From: Solibacillus isronensis
Lineage (GTDB): Bacteria > Bacillota > Bacilli > Bacillales_A > Planococcaceae
Length of the DNA stretch: 64,000 bases
Assembly (NCBI RefSeq): GCF_900168685.1
Contig: NZ_FVZN01000014.1
Coordinates: 496,001-560,000 of the forward strand
Reading direction: 5' to 3'
Part shown: piece by piece, positions 11,037-20,033 of the stretch
How positions within the stretch are numbered: the stretch's first letter is position 1
Layout of the letters: each line of letters begins with the position of its first letter
Notes under the pieces: model-generated
The model's database searches: none
Told to the model about the DNA's origin: nothing
The model's input: the letters and a program-made list of their open reading frames with translations, nothing else
Made by a program: the position numbers and the translations under genes

Positions 11037-11783
11037 GTGAACTTTACAGTGGAAAGTGATATTGGGTTAAAGCGAAAAATAAATGAAGATCGGGCCGCGT
11101 TTTTTGAGCGCCCCGATCATTTTAAGCTTGCGATTTTAGCAGATGGTATGGGTGGTCATAATGCTGGTGATGTAGCGAGTGAAATGGTTATTACCGAAAT
11201 GCATGAACTCTTTAAGCAGGAAAATGCAGAAAGTTTTGCAACAAAACAGTTAAAGCTGGAATGGTTGCGTAATGCGGTGTCACATATTAATCAAAAAATA
11301 TATCATTACTCATTAACACATGAAAATTGTCAAGGTATGGGAACGACAATGATTGCTGTGTTGCTTGACAAGAATGATTGCACGATAAGTCATGTCGGCG
11401 ATAGTCGTGTATACCATATTACAAACGAAACAGTAAAGTTAGTAACGAGAGATCATTCTTATGTAAATATTTTATTGGAAAATGGAGAAATTAGTGAAGA
11501 AGAGGCACAAAATCATCCTCAACGGAACTTTATTTTAAAAGCACTCGGTACAGAAATTTCGATTGAACCTGATTTTTATGAAATCACTTTATCAAATGAG
11601 GCCTTTTTACTCATTTGTTCCGACGGGTTAAGTAATAAACTGTCTACAGAGGAAATGGGCAAAATTATTACAAAGCCGATTTCCATTCAGGAAAAAGGAA
11701 AAAAATTAGTTCAAATTGCAAATGATCGTGGTGGAGAAGATAATATTTCCCTTATCTTAATGACAACGGTGCAGGAGGTGTAA
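11037..11783 (+). CDS. prpC: PP2C-type Ser/Thr protein phosphatase PrpC
   Basis: This phosphatase is the antagonist of the PrkC kinase encoded next to it. The 248-residue protein shows PP2C metal-binding motifs NEDR, ADGMGGHNAGDVAS, GTTMI, HVGDSRVY, CSDGLS and GGEDNIS. The start is GTG 11037 with GTAGGTGG seven bases upstream. A longer open frame from 10953 would run through the end of rlmN and was rejected. The gap to prkC is 2 bases. Confidence 0.95.
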   Translation: MNFTVESDIGLKRKINEDRAAFFERPDHFKLAILADGMGGHNAGDVASEMVITEMHELFKQENAESFATKQLKLEWLRNAVSHINQKIYHYSLTHENCQGMGTTMIAVLLDKNDCTISHVGDSRVYHITNETVKLVTRDHSYVNILLENGEISEEEAQNHPQRNFILKALGTEISIEPDFYEITLSNEAFLLICSDGLSNKLSTEEMGKIITKPISIQEKGKKLVQIANDRGGEDNISLILMTTVQEV

Positions 11784-11785
11784 CA

Positions 11786-13762
11786 ATGCTAGTAGGAAAA
11801 CATATAAGTGGCCGTTATAAAATTTTAAAATTAATTGGCGGAGGCGGGATGTCAAATGTTTATTTGGCACACGACATTATTTTAAGTCGTGACGTCGCAA
11901 TCAAAATATTGCGTTATGATTTATCAAATGAAGAAGAATTGCACCGTCGTTTCCAGCGTGAAGCATTGTCTGCAACAAGTTTGACTAATCCTAATATCGT
12001 AAGCATCTATGATGTAGGCGAAGATGGGGATATGCACTATATTGTCATGGAATACATTAAAGGGAAAACATTAAAACAATACATACAAGAGTTTTCACCT
12101 TTATCTGCAGCGCGAAGTGTCCATATTATGAAGCAGCTAACATCGGCGATTGCCCATGCACATGAAAATGGCATAATCCATCGAGATATAAAGCCACAAA
12201 ATATATTAATGGACGAAGAAGGCAATGTGAAAATTACTGATTTCGGGATTGCAACATCGCTTGGAGCAACAAGCTTCACCCAAACGAACTCAGTCATCGG
12301 AACTGTCCATTATTTGTCGCCGGAGCAGGCACGCGGCGGTGTAGCGACGATGAAGTCCGATATATATGCACTTGGGATTGTCTTTTATGAGCTTTTAACA
12401 GGTGAATTGCCATTTTCCGGGGAATCTGCTGTATCCATTGCGTTAAAGCATTTGCAGGCAGAAACACCTTCAGTACGTGAATTTGATGCAAGCATTCCGC
12501 AAAGTGTGGAAAATATCGTATTAAAGGCAACAGCAAAAGATCAAAACCACCGCTACAGCAATGCAGAAGAGATGGAAGAAGATTTAAATACATGTTTATC
12601 ATTACAACGGGTGAATGAACCTAAATTTATGCCGCCAGTAGATGACGGGGCAACAAAGCTGATCCCGATTATAAAAGATCCTAAGCCCGTTCCTGTCCCG
12701 GTTCAAGAGCCATCTACAGGTATAACGGAACAAACAGTCCGGATTGATTCAAAACCGCCGGCAGAGGAAGAACCGAAGCTGTCAAAACTGCCTAAACAAA
12801 AAAAGAAAAAGAGAAAATGGCCGCTAATTGTCGGGCTATTAGTTCTTTTAACAATTGGTGCAGTAGTAGCTGCTGTTCTCCTGACTCCAAATAGGGTAGT
12901 AGTAGAAGATGTGACGGATATGACGGTTGAAGAAGCAATTCGAATTTTAGAAGAGCAAGGCTTCGTTATTGGAGAGCAAGAAGAACGCAATAATGAAGAG
13001 ATTGAGTCCGGAAATATCATTGAAACGAATCCTCAGGCAGGTCGGGAACGTGAAAAAGGCACTACGGTTGATTTAATTGTCAGCATTGGTAAGGAAATGA
13101 CAAAGATGGAAGATTTCATCGGCAAGCAGCGTGATGAAGTAAAGGATGCGTTAGAAGAATTTAACGACTATGAGTTCAAAGAGGAATATTCTTCTGATCG
13201 TCCAGCAGGCGAGATTATCGCTCAAACACCTGAAGCCGGAGAGGAAATTCACGTCAATGAGACGGATGTTGTATTAACAGTTAGCAGAGGACAAGAGCAA
13301 GTAACGGTGCGTGACTTGATGGCATTTAATGAAGCAAACCGTTCAGAATATGAAAAAAGCTCAGGCTTTAAAGTAAATGTAACAGGTGAAGAATATTCGG
13401 ATAAACCGGCCGGTGAAGTAATCAGCCAAACACCAAAAGCAGGTACGAAGCTTGAAAAAGGCGGCACAATCAATGTCGTCATTTCTAAGGGGCCAAAAGC
13501 AAAACAGGAAAAGTTCTATACAAATACAATAGAAATTCCGTACGAGCCTTTAGAAGAAGGAATGGAACAGGAAGTCTCCATTTACATTCAGGACAAAACA
13601 CGTACAATGGCAGAGCCTGTAGAAACAATAACAATTACTGAAGATACTTTATATACAATTAAGCTGGTTATTGTTGAAGGGGACAAAGCAGCCTACCAGA
13701 TTGTACGGGATAACAATGTAATCGAAAATAAAACAATTACTTATGAAGAATTGGCAGAATAA
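11786..13762 (+). CDS. prkC: PASTA-domain Ser/Thr protein kinase PrkC
   Basis: This membrane kinase senses muropeptides and cell-wall fragments and has roles in germination and cell-wall homeostasis. The 658-residue protein has an N-terminal cytoplasmic kinase domain (glycine loop GGGGMSNV, VAIK lysine, HRDIKPQN with Asp134, DFGIA). A Lys-rich juxtamembrane stretch and one membrane segment at about 344-365 follow. Outside are three PASTA repeats, each ending in the NPQAG, TPEAG or TPKAG type, and a C-terminal Ig-like domain. The layout matches B. subtilis PrkC. Confidence 0.96.
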   Translation: MLVGKHISGRYKILKLIGGGGMSNVYLAHDIILSRDVAIKILRYDLSNEEELHRRFQREALSATSLTNPNIVSIYDVGEDGDMHYIVMEYIKGKTLKQYIQEFSPLSAARSVHIMKQLTSAIAHAHENGIIHRDIKPQNILMDEEGNVKITDFGIATSLGATSFTQTNSVIGTVHYLSPEQARGGVATMKSDIYALGIVFYELLTGELPFSGESAVSIALKHLQAETPSVREFDASIPQSVENIVLKATAKDQNHRYSNAEEMEEDLNTCLSLQRVNEPKFMPPVDDGATKLIPIIKDPKPVPVPVQEPSTGITEQTVRIDSKPPAEEEPKLSKLPKQKKKKRKWPLIVGLLVLLTIGAVVAAVLLTPNRVVVEDVTDMTVEEAIRILEEQGFVIGEQEERNNEEIESGNIIETNPQAGREREKGTTVDLIVSIGKEMTKMEDFIGKQRDEVKDALEEFNDYEFKEEYSSDRPAGEIIAQTPEAGEEIHVNETDVVLTVSRGQEQVTVRDLMAFNEANRSEYEKSSGFKVNVTGEEYSDKPAGEVISQTPKAGTKLEKGGTINVVISKGPKAKQEKFYTNTIEIPYEPLEEGMEQEVSIYIQDKTRTMAEPVETITITEDTLYTIKLVIVEGDKAAYQIVRDNNVIENKTITYEELAE

Positions 13763-13773
13763 GGAGGAATTGG

Positions 13774-14655
13774 ATGGCACAAGCCCAAATTCGAAAAGCA
13801 TTAAGCGGTTATTATTATGTTGAAAAAGACGGCGATTTAATTCAATGTCGTGCTCGTGGGATTTTCCGTAATCGCGGAGAATCTCCACTTGTCGGCGATT
13901 TTGTGGAATATTCCTATGACGGCGAATCAGATGGTTCAATTGATAAAATTCTGGAACGCCACAATGAGCTCGTTCGACCACCGATTGCGAATGTGGATCA
14001 GGCCTTACTAGTGTTTTCCGCAAAAGAACCGGATTTTAATACAGTACTGCTCGACCGTTTTTTAGTCGTGCTCGAGTCATTCCATGTGCAGCCAATTATT
14101 ATTTTGACGAAGATGGATCTATTGAATGATGCCGAACGTGCACATTTACAAACATATATCGACGACTATAAGGAAATCGGCTACGACATTATCGAAACTT
14201 ATATCGATGATCCAACATTGCTGGAGAAAATCGAACCATACTTGCAGGAAAAAACATCAGTGCTTGCCGGACAGTCAGGTGTCGGGAAGTCTACTTTGTT
14301 AAATACATTGCTTCCTGAACTGGATTTAAAAACAGGTATTATTTCAAAAAGTTTAGGGCGCGGGAAACATACAACACGTCATGTAGAGCTTATTGAAGTA
14401 TGCGGCGGGCTATTGGCAGATACGCCAGGCTTCAGTTCTTTCGATTTTGAAATGATAGAAAAAGAAGAGCTGACATCTTGTTTACCAGAGTTCGAGAGGA
14501 TTAGCGAGAATTGTAAATTCCGTGGCTGCCTGCATATAAAGGAACCTAAATGTGCAGTAAAACAAGCGGTAGAAACCGGTGAAATCCGTTCGTACCGCTA
14601 TGAGCATTATGAACAAATTTTACAAGAAATTATTGACCGAAAGCCGAGGTATTAG
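13774..14655 (+). CDS. rsgA: Ribosome small-subunit assembly GTPase RsgA
   Basis: This circularly permuted GTPase checks late 30S maturation. The 293-residue protein has an N-terminal OB fold, G4 TKMD before G1 GQSGVGKST (from residue 166), then G3 DTPGF. The zinc knuckle has Cys247, Cys252, His254 and Cys260. AGGAGG lies 8 bases before the ATG. It follows prkC by 11 bases, as in B. subtilis (yloQ). Confidence 0.96.
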   Translation: MAQAQIRKALSGYYYVEKDGDLIQCRARGIFRNRGESPLVGDFVEYSYDGESDGSIDKILERHNELVRPPIANVDQALLVFSAKEPDFNTVLLDRFLVVLESFHVQPIIILTKMDLLNDAERAHLQTYIDDYKEIGYDIIETYIDDPTLLEKIEPYLQEKTSVLAGQSGVGKSTLLNTLLPELDLKTGIISKSLGRGKHTTRHVELIEVCGGLLADTPGFSSFDFEMIEKEELTSCLPEFERISENCKFRGCLHIKEPKCAVKQAVETGEIRSYRYEHYEQILQEIIDRKPRY

Positions 14656-14657
14656 AC

Positions 14658-15323
14658 ATGATTAAAATTGCACCATCAATTTTAGCAGCAGACTTTGCAA
14701 AGCTGGGACAAGAGGTAAAAGAAGTAGAAGCAGCAGGAGCGGAATTAATTCATATCGATGTAATGGACGGCCATTTCGTACCGAATATTTCATTTGGTGC
14801 GATTGCATTAGAAGCAATTCGTCCTCTTTCTACATTACCGATGGACGTACATTTAATGATTGAAAATCCGGATCAGTATATTGAACAATTTGCGAAAGCA
14901 GGTGCAGACTACATTACAGTACATGTTGAAGCATGCCGCCATTTGCACCGTACGATTCAGTTAATTCGTTCATATGGTGTTAAACCAGGTGTTGTATTAA
15001 ATCCGCATACGCCGATTGAAACGATTCAGCATATTTTAGAGGATGTTGATATGGTGCTGTTTATGACGGTTAACCCTGGCTTTGGCGGGCAAAAGTTCAT
15101 TGAATCGGTTGTGCCTAAAGTTGAAGCATTATCGAAAATCATTAAAGAACGTGGCCTGAATATAGAAATTGAAATTGATGGCGGAATTAACGCAGAAACA
15201 ATCGTACCTTGTGCAAAAGCAGGTGCAACGGTTTTTGTTGCTGGTTCAGCTATTTACAGTAAAGAAAATCGCGCACAAGCTTTACAGGAAATTAAACAAG
15301 CAGGATTAGCGGCAATTCAGTGA
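14658..15323 (+). CDS. rpe: Ribulose-phosphate 3-epimerase
   Basis: This TIM-barrel enzyme of the pentose phosphate pathway interconverts ribulose 5-phosphate and xylulose 5-phosphate. The 221-residue protein has APSILAADF, HIDVMDGHFVPN (metal and catalytic Asp), MDVHLMIENP, VNPGFGGQKF and EIDGGIN. It starts 2 bases after the rsgA stop; its own stop overlaps the thiN GTG start. Confidence 0.97.
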   Translation: MIKIAPSILAADFAKLGQEVKEVEAAGAELIHIDVMDGHFVPNISFGAIALEAIRPLSTLPMDVHLMIENPDQYIEQFAKAGADYITVHVEACRHLHRTIQLIRSYGVKPGVVLNPHTPIETIQHILEDVDMVLFMTVNPGFGGQKFIESVVPKVEALSKIIKERGLNIEIEIDGGINAETIVPCAKAGATVFVAGSAIYSKENRAQALQEIKQAGLAAIQ

Positions 15324-15949
15324 TTGTAGCAATCTGCTCAGGCGGCCCCGTTCATGAGGTCGCCTTTTCTTTAACACCGGATATATGGATTGGAGTCGAC
15401 CGGGGTGCATTATATTTAGTGGACAAAGGTATACTGCCCCACAGCATCGTCGGCGATTTTGATTCTATTACAGCGGAGGAATTTGCGCGGATTTCCGAAG
15501 TTGTAGACCATGTTGAACAGTTTCAGGCTGAAAAAGATGAGACGGATACAGACTTAGCCTTGCTGAAGGCACTTACATATGAGCCGCAGGAAGTCTTTTT
15601 GACGGGTGTTACAGGCGGGCGCTTGGATCATTACGAAGCGACTTTAAGATCTGTTTTTCTTATGCAGCAGCAATATCCTCATATTACTTTTAAAATCATT
15701 AATTCTCATAATGTCATTCAATTTTTACTGCCGGGTACACATACTTTGACAGAAGATCATTATACTTATGTATCGTTTTTTGCCTATGGAAAAACTCTTC
15801 AGAACGTTACGTTGCGTGGGGTTAAATATGAAACGACAGATGAAGTGATTGAGCAGGGGACAACGCGTTTCACAAGCAATGAAATAAAAGGTACAGGGTC
15901 TATTTCATTTAAGGAAGGCATATGTTTAATGATAAAGAGTAAAGATTAA
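15320..15949 (+). CDS. thiN: Thiamine pyrophosphokinase
   Basis: The enzyme transfers pyrophosphate from ATP to thiamine to give thiamine diphosphate. The 209-residue protein has DRGALYLVDKGI, the metal-binding VGDFDSI, the block EKDETDTDLAL and GVTGGRLDH. The start is GTG, overlapping the rpe stop (GTGA). Its stop codon sits inside the ribosome binding site of spoVM. Confidence 0.94.
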   Translation: MIVAICSGGPVHEVAFSLTPDIWIGVDRGALYLVDKGILPHSIVGDFDSITAEEFARISEVVDHVEQFQAEKDETDTDLALLKALTYEPQEVFLTGVTGGRLDHYEATLRSVFLMQQQYPHITFKIINSHNVIQFLLPGTHTLTEDHYTYVSFFAYGKTLQNVTLRGVKYETTDEVIEQGTTRFTSNEIKGTGSISFKEGICLMIKSKD

Positions 15950-15961
15950 GGAGGAACAACG

Positions 15962-16054
15962 CTGAAAGTATATACATTCCAAATGCCTAAGTGGTTAAGC
16001 GGTGTGGCAAGAGGCTGCGTGAAGTTGTTTCGTAGAGATAAAAAAGAAAAATAA
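15962..16054 (+). CDS. spoVM: Stage V sporulation protein SpoVM, CTG start
   Basis: SpoVM is a tiny amphipathic helix that recognises the curved forespore membrane and anchors SpoIVA for coat assembly. The 30-residue frame reads MKVYTFQMPKWLSGVARG and then CVKLFRRDKKEK. Aligned without gaps to B. subtilis SpoVM (26 residues, from memory), it keeps Lys2, Tyr4, Thr5, Pro9, Lys10, Leu12, Gly14, Arg17, Phe23, Arg24 and Asp26. The only codon that gives this register is CTG 15962. AAGGAGG at 15948-15954 lies seven bases upstream, which is ideal. The only in-frame ATG is codon 8 and would remove half the helix. The place between thiN and rpmB is the B. subtilis spoVM position. Confidence 0.88.
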   Translation: MKVYTFQMPKWLSGVARGCVKLFRRDKKEK

Positions 16055-16064
16055 AGATCCTGGC

Positions 16065-16098
16065 TACAGCTCATAGAGATTATGGGCTGTATTTTTTA
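16065..16098 (+). terminator. Terminator of the yicC-spoVM run
   Basis: TACAGCTCATA and TATGGGCTGTA pair with one G-U, followed by TTTTTT. It closes the plus-strand unit after spoVM. Confidence 0.8.
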
Positions 16099-16110
16099 TG
16101 TTTTATCACA

Positions 16111-16146
16111 AAAAAATAGAGTACCAGCAATTGCTGATACTCTATA
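16111..16146 (-). terminator. Terminator of rpmB
   Basis: On the minus strand AGAGTATCAGCA and TGCTGGTACTCT form a stem followed by a T run. It faces the spoVM terminator between convergent genes. Confidence 0.75.
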
Positions 16147-16151
16147 CGCGA

Positions 16152-16340
16152 TTATACGCGCTCGATTTTACCTGATTTTAAAGCACGAGCAGAAACCCAT
16201 ACACGTTTTGGCTTACCGTCAACTAAGATACGAACTTTTTGAAGGTTAGCACCCCAAGTACGTTTGTTAGCGTTCATAGCGTGTGAACGGTTGTTGCCTG
16301 TACGAGCTTTACGGCCAGTAATTACGCATTGTTTTGGCAT
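16152..16340 (-). CDS. rpmB: 50S ribosomal protein L28
   Basis: This 62-residue L28 begins [20 protein letters not shown] and contains the conserved [12 protein letters not shown] block. GGAGGA precedes the ATG on the minus strand. It is the only single-gene minus-strand unit in this part, as in B. subtilis, where rpmB also opposes its neighbours. The N-terminus lacks the zinc-binding CxxC of some L28 forms: only one Cys (Cys5) is present. Confidence 0.96.
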   Translation of the reverse strand: MPKQCVITGRKARTGNNRSHAMNANKRTWGANLQKVRILVDGKPKRVWVSARALKSGKIERV

Positions 16341-16399
16341 TGTAAAATTCCTCCTTACAGCTGAATCTGAAATCTTTATTTCAGTTCGTTATTTCACAT

Positions 16400-16427
16400 A
16401 CCATAATAATTTAACATACAGAGGCAA
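16400..16427 (-). promoter_or_regulatory. Putative rpmB promoter
   Basis: On the minus strand TTGCCT is followed after 16 bases by TATGGT, about 60 bases before the rpmB ATG. Confidence 0.45.
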
Positions 16428-16555
16428 TGAGTGCAAGACATTTTCCATAACCTTTCAAGAAAAAAACCTTTACACCCCATTTTGCTTAAACGGGATTAAA
16501 AACTTCCTGTTAAAGGTAACGTACTATATAAACTAATTATTTGGGGGAAGCAGTT

Positions 16556-17431
16556 ATGAAAAAATGTATGGTCATCATCAATCCTTCTTCAGGAAAAGAA
16601 AAGGCAAGTGAGTATGAAAAGAAAATTATCGCACAATTACATAATTATGAGGTTGTTGTGAAAGAGACAGCAGGGAAAATGGATGCAACCCGCTTCGCTA
16701 AAATGGCATGCGATGAAAAATATGATACGGTCGTTTTAGTCGGCGGAGACGGCACATTAAATGAAGGAATCAATGGCATTGCAGAACAGCCTCACCGCCC
16801 TGTTGTAGGAATAGTCCCATTGGGTACAGTCAATGATTTTGCCCGTGCATTGGACATCTCGCTTGATCCGGATGAGGCAATTGCGTTTCTTGGCGGAAAA
16901 ACTACAAAAGCCGATATCGGGAAAGTGAACGATCATTACTTCACAAATGTCATTGCAATCGGATTGCTGGCAGAAGCGGTCGGCGAAGTGACGGTGGAAC
17001 AAAAAACGTCTCTAGGTTCACTCGCTTATTTATTTGAAGGTGTGAAAGCGGCTATTCAAAATGACTCTTACGAAATGGAAGTTAAGGCAGATGGACAAAC
17101 ATATAAAGAAAATATGATGCTCTTCATCTGTGTATTGACCGATTCAGTAGGAAGCTTCCGCCACCTGAATGAAGATGCCGATAAATCGGACGGCCTCTTG
17201 CACGGATTTATTATTAAAAGCACGAACACACTACAAGTAGTAGGCACAGCTAAAAACCTGCTGACAGGCAATTATGAGGACGACGACAATATTATTAAAT
17301 TCAATGCACGTGAAATGCATATTAACGCGAATGAAGCACTTCAGCTGAATGTTGATGGTGATTTAATCAGCCAACTTCCGGCAAAAATCTCCATTTTGCA
17401 TAATCATATCGAATTTTTCTCGAATAAATAG
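16556..17431 (+). CDS. YegS/DgkB-type diacylglycerol or lipid kinase
   Basis: This 291-residue protein belongs to the diacylglycerol kinase catalytic family. It has INPSSGKEKA at the N-terminus, the nucleotide-binding GGDGTLNE, and PLGTVNDFARAL. The family phosphorylates diacylglycerol or related lipids at the membrane; the substrate cannot be told from sequence. The start is ATG 16556 with GGGGGA six to eleven bases upstream; the frame opens at 16541 on a TTG inside that site. The gene has no counterpart at this place in B. subtilis. It appears to be a single-gene unit, followed by a repeat copy. Confidence 0.85.
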   Translation: MKKCMVIINPSSGKEKASEYEKKIIAQLHNYEVVVKETAGKMDATRFAKMACDEKYDTVVLVGGDGTLNEGINGIAEQPHRPVVGIVPLGTVNDFARALDISLDPDEAIAFLGGKTTKADIGKVNDHYFTNVIAIGLLAEAVGEVTVEQKTSLGSLAYLFEGVKAAIQNDSYEMEVKADGQTYKENMMLFICVLTDSVGSFRHLNEDADKSDGLLHGFIIKSTNTLQVVGTAKNLLTGNYEDDDNIIKFNAREMHINANEALQLNVDGDLISQLPAKISILHNHIEFFSNK

Positions 17432-17442
17432 TGGGACTCGAC

Positions 17443-17622
17443 CAAAATAGATGCCTATAAAATAGTCGGTTTGCATTAAAGCACATGGAACGGAGGGCGG
17501 CGACTCCTGCGGGATAAGCGTGACGGCCGATACACCGCAAGAGCGTAGCGATGAGGAGGATTGGTCAACGTCCGCGGAAAGCGTCCGCCTGTAGTGGAAT
17601 GTGCGGATAGGCATTTATTTTG
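17443..17622. repeat. Intergenic repeat family, copy 2 (about 180 bp)
   Basis: The core (17481-17604) has CGGCGACTCCTGCGGGA on the left and CCGCGGAAAGCGTCCGCC on the right. GCACAT/ATGTGC replace the usual GTTGATT ends. A further outer inverted repeat, CAAAATAGATGCCTAT against ATAGGCATTTATTTTG (15 of 16), encloses it. Confidence 0.75.
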
Positions 17623-17704
17623 ATATGAAGCAAAATAGTCAGTGATATGTTTTAAAAAAACGTCTTTGTATAACAACCGAAAATTGTCGAATACTCTAAT
17701 TAGA

Positions 17705-17732
17705 TTGTGCTAAAAAATTATTATAGTATGAT
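17705..17732 (+). promoter_or_regulatory. Putative promoter of the asp23-fakA unit
   Basis: TTGTGC, a 16-base spacer and TATGAT lie about 160 bases before the ATG at 17892. A hairpin near 17791-17830 follows. Confidence 0.4.
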
Positions 17733-17790
17733 GTTGTTTTGTTATTGAAAGATTAAAAATAAAGAGAAGCTCAATAAAGAGAAATTCAAA

Positions 17791-17830
17791 AAAACGACTT
17801 CAGGCTAGACGTAGATGAACGTTTTCTTTT
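17791..17830 (+). terminator. Possible leader hairpin before yloU
   Basis: AAAACG-TTCA and TGAACGTTTT can pair around a 2-base bulge and are followed by CTTTT. It may be an attenuator in the leader of yloU; alone it is weak evidence. Confidence 0.3.
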
Positions 17831-17891
17831 ATAATCGACTTTTGTGTAGTACAATATAAATTAGTCAAATAGAGCCAAGGGGGCATTCACT

Positions 17892-18254
17892 ATGTCAGTA
17901 GAATTAAATAACGAATTCGGTCATATTGATATATCCAATGATGTTATTGCTCAGATTGCTGGTGGAGCAGCGATTGAATGCTATGGCATTGTAGGCATGG
18001 CATCAAAACATCAAATTCGTGATGGTTTAACAGATATTTTACGAAAAGAGAATTTTGCAAAAGGTGTGCTCATTCGCCAAGAAGGTGATGACTTACATAT
18101 TGATATGTACATTATTGTAAGCTATGGTACGAAAATTTCTGAAATCGCTTATCAAGTACAATCCAAAGTAAAATATACAGTAAATAAAACATTAGGTATG
18201 AGCGTTAAATCAGTTAATATTTTTGTTCAAGGCGTTCGTGTTGCGAATGTGTAA
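17892..18254 (+). CDS. yloU: Asp23/Gls24 family envelope stress protein (YloU)
   Basis: This 120-residue Asp23-family protein begins MSVELNNEFGHIDISNDVI and carries the family core GGAAIECYGIVGMASKHQ, followed by VQGVRV near the end. Asp23 proteins are small cytosolic or membrane-associated proteins linked to cell-envelope stress; the biochemical role is not known. AAGGGGG lies 8 bases before the ATG. It precedes fakA by 18 bases, as yloU-yloV do in B. subtilis. Confidence 0.92.
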   Translation: MSVELNNEFGHIDISNDVIAQIAGGAAIECYGIVGMASKHQIRDGLTDILRKENFAKGVLIRQEGDDLHIDMYIIVSYGTKISEIAYQVQSKVKYTVNKTLGMSVKSVNIFVQGVRVANV

Positions 18255-18272
18255 GAGGAGGAAATGAATCGA

Positions 18273-19919
18273 ATGAAGTCTTTAGACGGAATTAAATTTG
18301 CTGAAATGGTACAAATGGGTGCACATCACCTATACCAAAACGCAGCTTATGTAGATTCGCTAAATGTATTCCCTGTGCCGGATGGTGATACAGGGACAAA
18401 TATGAATTTATCAATGACATCTGGTGCAGATGAAACAGAAGCCAATGTAAGTGCACATATCGGTAAAACAGCTCAGGCTTTATCAAAAGGCTTACTAATG
18501 GGTGCACGCGGAAATTCAGGCGTAATTTTATCGCAGTTATTCCGCGGGTTCGGTAAAGCGATTGAAAAAGAAGCTGAGATCGATGCGAAAGGCTTAGCGA
18601 ATGCATTTCAGGCTGGTGTAGATACTGCCTATAAAGCCGTTATGAAACCAGTGGAAGGGACAATCTTAACGGTTGCTCGTGAAGCGGCAGCAAAAGGTGT
18701 GGAAGTTGCTGAAACAGAAGAAGATATGATTGTCTTGATGGAAGCGTTTATCGAGGAAGCAAAACAATCATTAAACCGCACGCCGGATCTTTTACCTGTA
18801 TTAAAAGAAGTGGGCGTTGTTGATAGCGGCGGCCAAGGATTGCTGTTCGTTTATGAAGGATTCCTTGCTTCTATGAAAGGCGAGCCACTACCGGAAAAAA
18901 ATGAATCTTCACTGGACGATTTAATTAATGCAGAACATCACCGTGTACAAGACTTCATGGACACATCTGACATTGAATTTGGTTACTGTACAGAAATCAT
19001 GGTGCGTTTCGAAGAAGACAAATCACCATTTGATGAAGAGCAGTTCCGCCAAGAATTGAATCCGATGGGCGATTCATTACTCGTGATCTCGGACGATGAA
19101 ATTGCAAAAGTACATATACACTCGGAAACTCCAGGTGCCGTACTTGCAGCGGGTCAAAAATATGGTAGCTTAATTAAAATTAAAGTAGACAATATGCGTG
19201 AACAGCATTCCGCGATTGTCAACGATGCACCACAAGCACCTGCGAAACAGCAAAAAACAAAAGTACCATATGCAATTGTAACAATTGCAATGGGTGAAGG
19301 TGTATCCAATCTTCTACGCTCGATCGGTGCTTCTTATGTAATTGAAGGCGGACAGACGATGAACCCTTCTACAGAAGATATCGTAAAGGCGGTTAAAGAA
19401 ATTGGTGCAGAGCGTGTACTAATTTTACCAAACAACAAAAATATCATTATGGCGGCAGAGCAAGCAGCTGAACTTCTGGAAATTGAAGCAGCGGTTGTGC
19501 CGACAAAAACGATCCCTCAAGGAATGGCAGCTATTTTAGCATTCAATCCAGCTGAGTCGGTAGAAACGAATAAGGCAAACATGACACAAGGCTTTGCACA
19601 TGTGAAGACTGGTCAAGTAACATTTGCTGTACGTGATACATCGATCGACGGTATTGAAATCCGCAAAGATGATTATATGGCATTAGCTGAAGGTAAAATT
19701 ATTTTATCGACTCCTGAAATGATGGATGCAGCGAAAAAAGTGCTTGAAGGATTAATGGATGAAGATTCAGAAATCATTACAATCATTTATGGTGAAGATG
19801 CGACAGCAGAACAAGCCGATGCATTACAAAACTTTATTGAAGAAAACTATCCGGATGCGGAAGTGGAAATTGTTGAAGGTAAGCAATCCCTGTATCCGTT
19901 CATTTTATCTGTAGAATAA
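18273..19919 (+). CDS. fakA: Fatty acid kinase catalytic subunit FakA (YloV)
   Basis: FakA phosphorylates fatty acids held by FakB (DegV-type) proteins, feeding exogenous fatty acids into PlsX/PlsY phospholipid synthesis. The protein has about 548 residues. The N-terminal DhaL/Dak2 nucleotide-binding domain has NVFPVPDGDTGTNM and GARGNSGVILSQ. A middle domain and a C-terminal domain rich in IGAERVLILPNNKN-type strands follow. I chose ATG 18273 because AGGAGG at 18256-18261 is only 2 bases from the other candidate at 18264; the difference is three residues. Confidence 0.93.
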   Translation: MKSLDGIKFAEMVQMGAHHLYQNAAYVDSLNVFPVPDGDTGTNMNLSMTSGADETEANVSAHIGKTAQALSKGLLMGARGNSGVILSQLFRGFGKAIEKEAEIDAKGLANAFQAGVDTAYKAVMKPVEGTILTVAREAAAKGVEVAETEEDMIVLMEAFIEEAKQSLNRTPDLLPVLKEVGVVDSGGQGLLFVYEGFLASMKGEPLPEKNESSLDDLINAEHHRVQDFMDTSDIEFGYCTEIMVRFEEDKSPFDEEQFRQELNPMGDSLLVISDDEIAKVHIHSETPGAVLAAGQKYGSLIKIKVDNMREQHSAIVNDAPQAPAKQQKTKVPYAIVTIAMGEGVSNLLRSIGASYVIEGGQTMNPSTEDIVKAVKEIGAERVLILPNNKNIIMAAEQAAELLEIEAAVVPTKTIPQGMAAILAFNPAESVETNKANMTQGFAHVKTGQVTFAVRDTSIDGIEIRKDDYMALAEGKIILSTPEMMDAAKKVLEGLMDEDSEIITIIYGEDATAEQADALQNFIEENYPDAEVEIVEGKQSLYPFILSVE

Positions 19920-19965
19920 AAACAATAGTGAAAGGGGCTGGGACAGAATTAGTTCCAGTTCACGC

Positions 19966-20004
19966 AAAAAAGAGAAATTGCACAATGCAATTTCTCTTTT
20001 TTGC
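19966..20004. terminator. Strong bidirectional hairpin after fakA
   Basis: AAAAAAGAGAAATTGCA pairs with TGCAATTTCTCTTTTTT. It can stop transcription from fakA (plus) and from the transposase gene (minus). Confidence 0.8.
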
Positions 20005-20033
20005 GCTTTATTAAGAAAATATTGGAAGAGGTA

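Noticed and set aside
16264-16536. Open frame across the rpmB promoter region on the plus strand
   Set aside because: It is antisense to rpmB and its promoter, has no ribosome site and resembles no protein I know.
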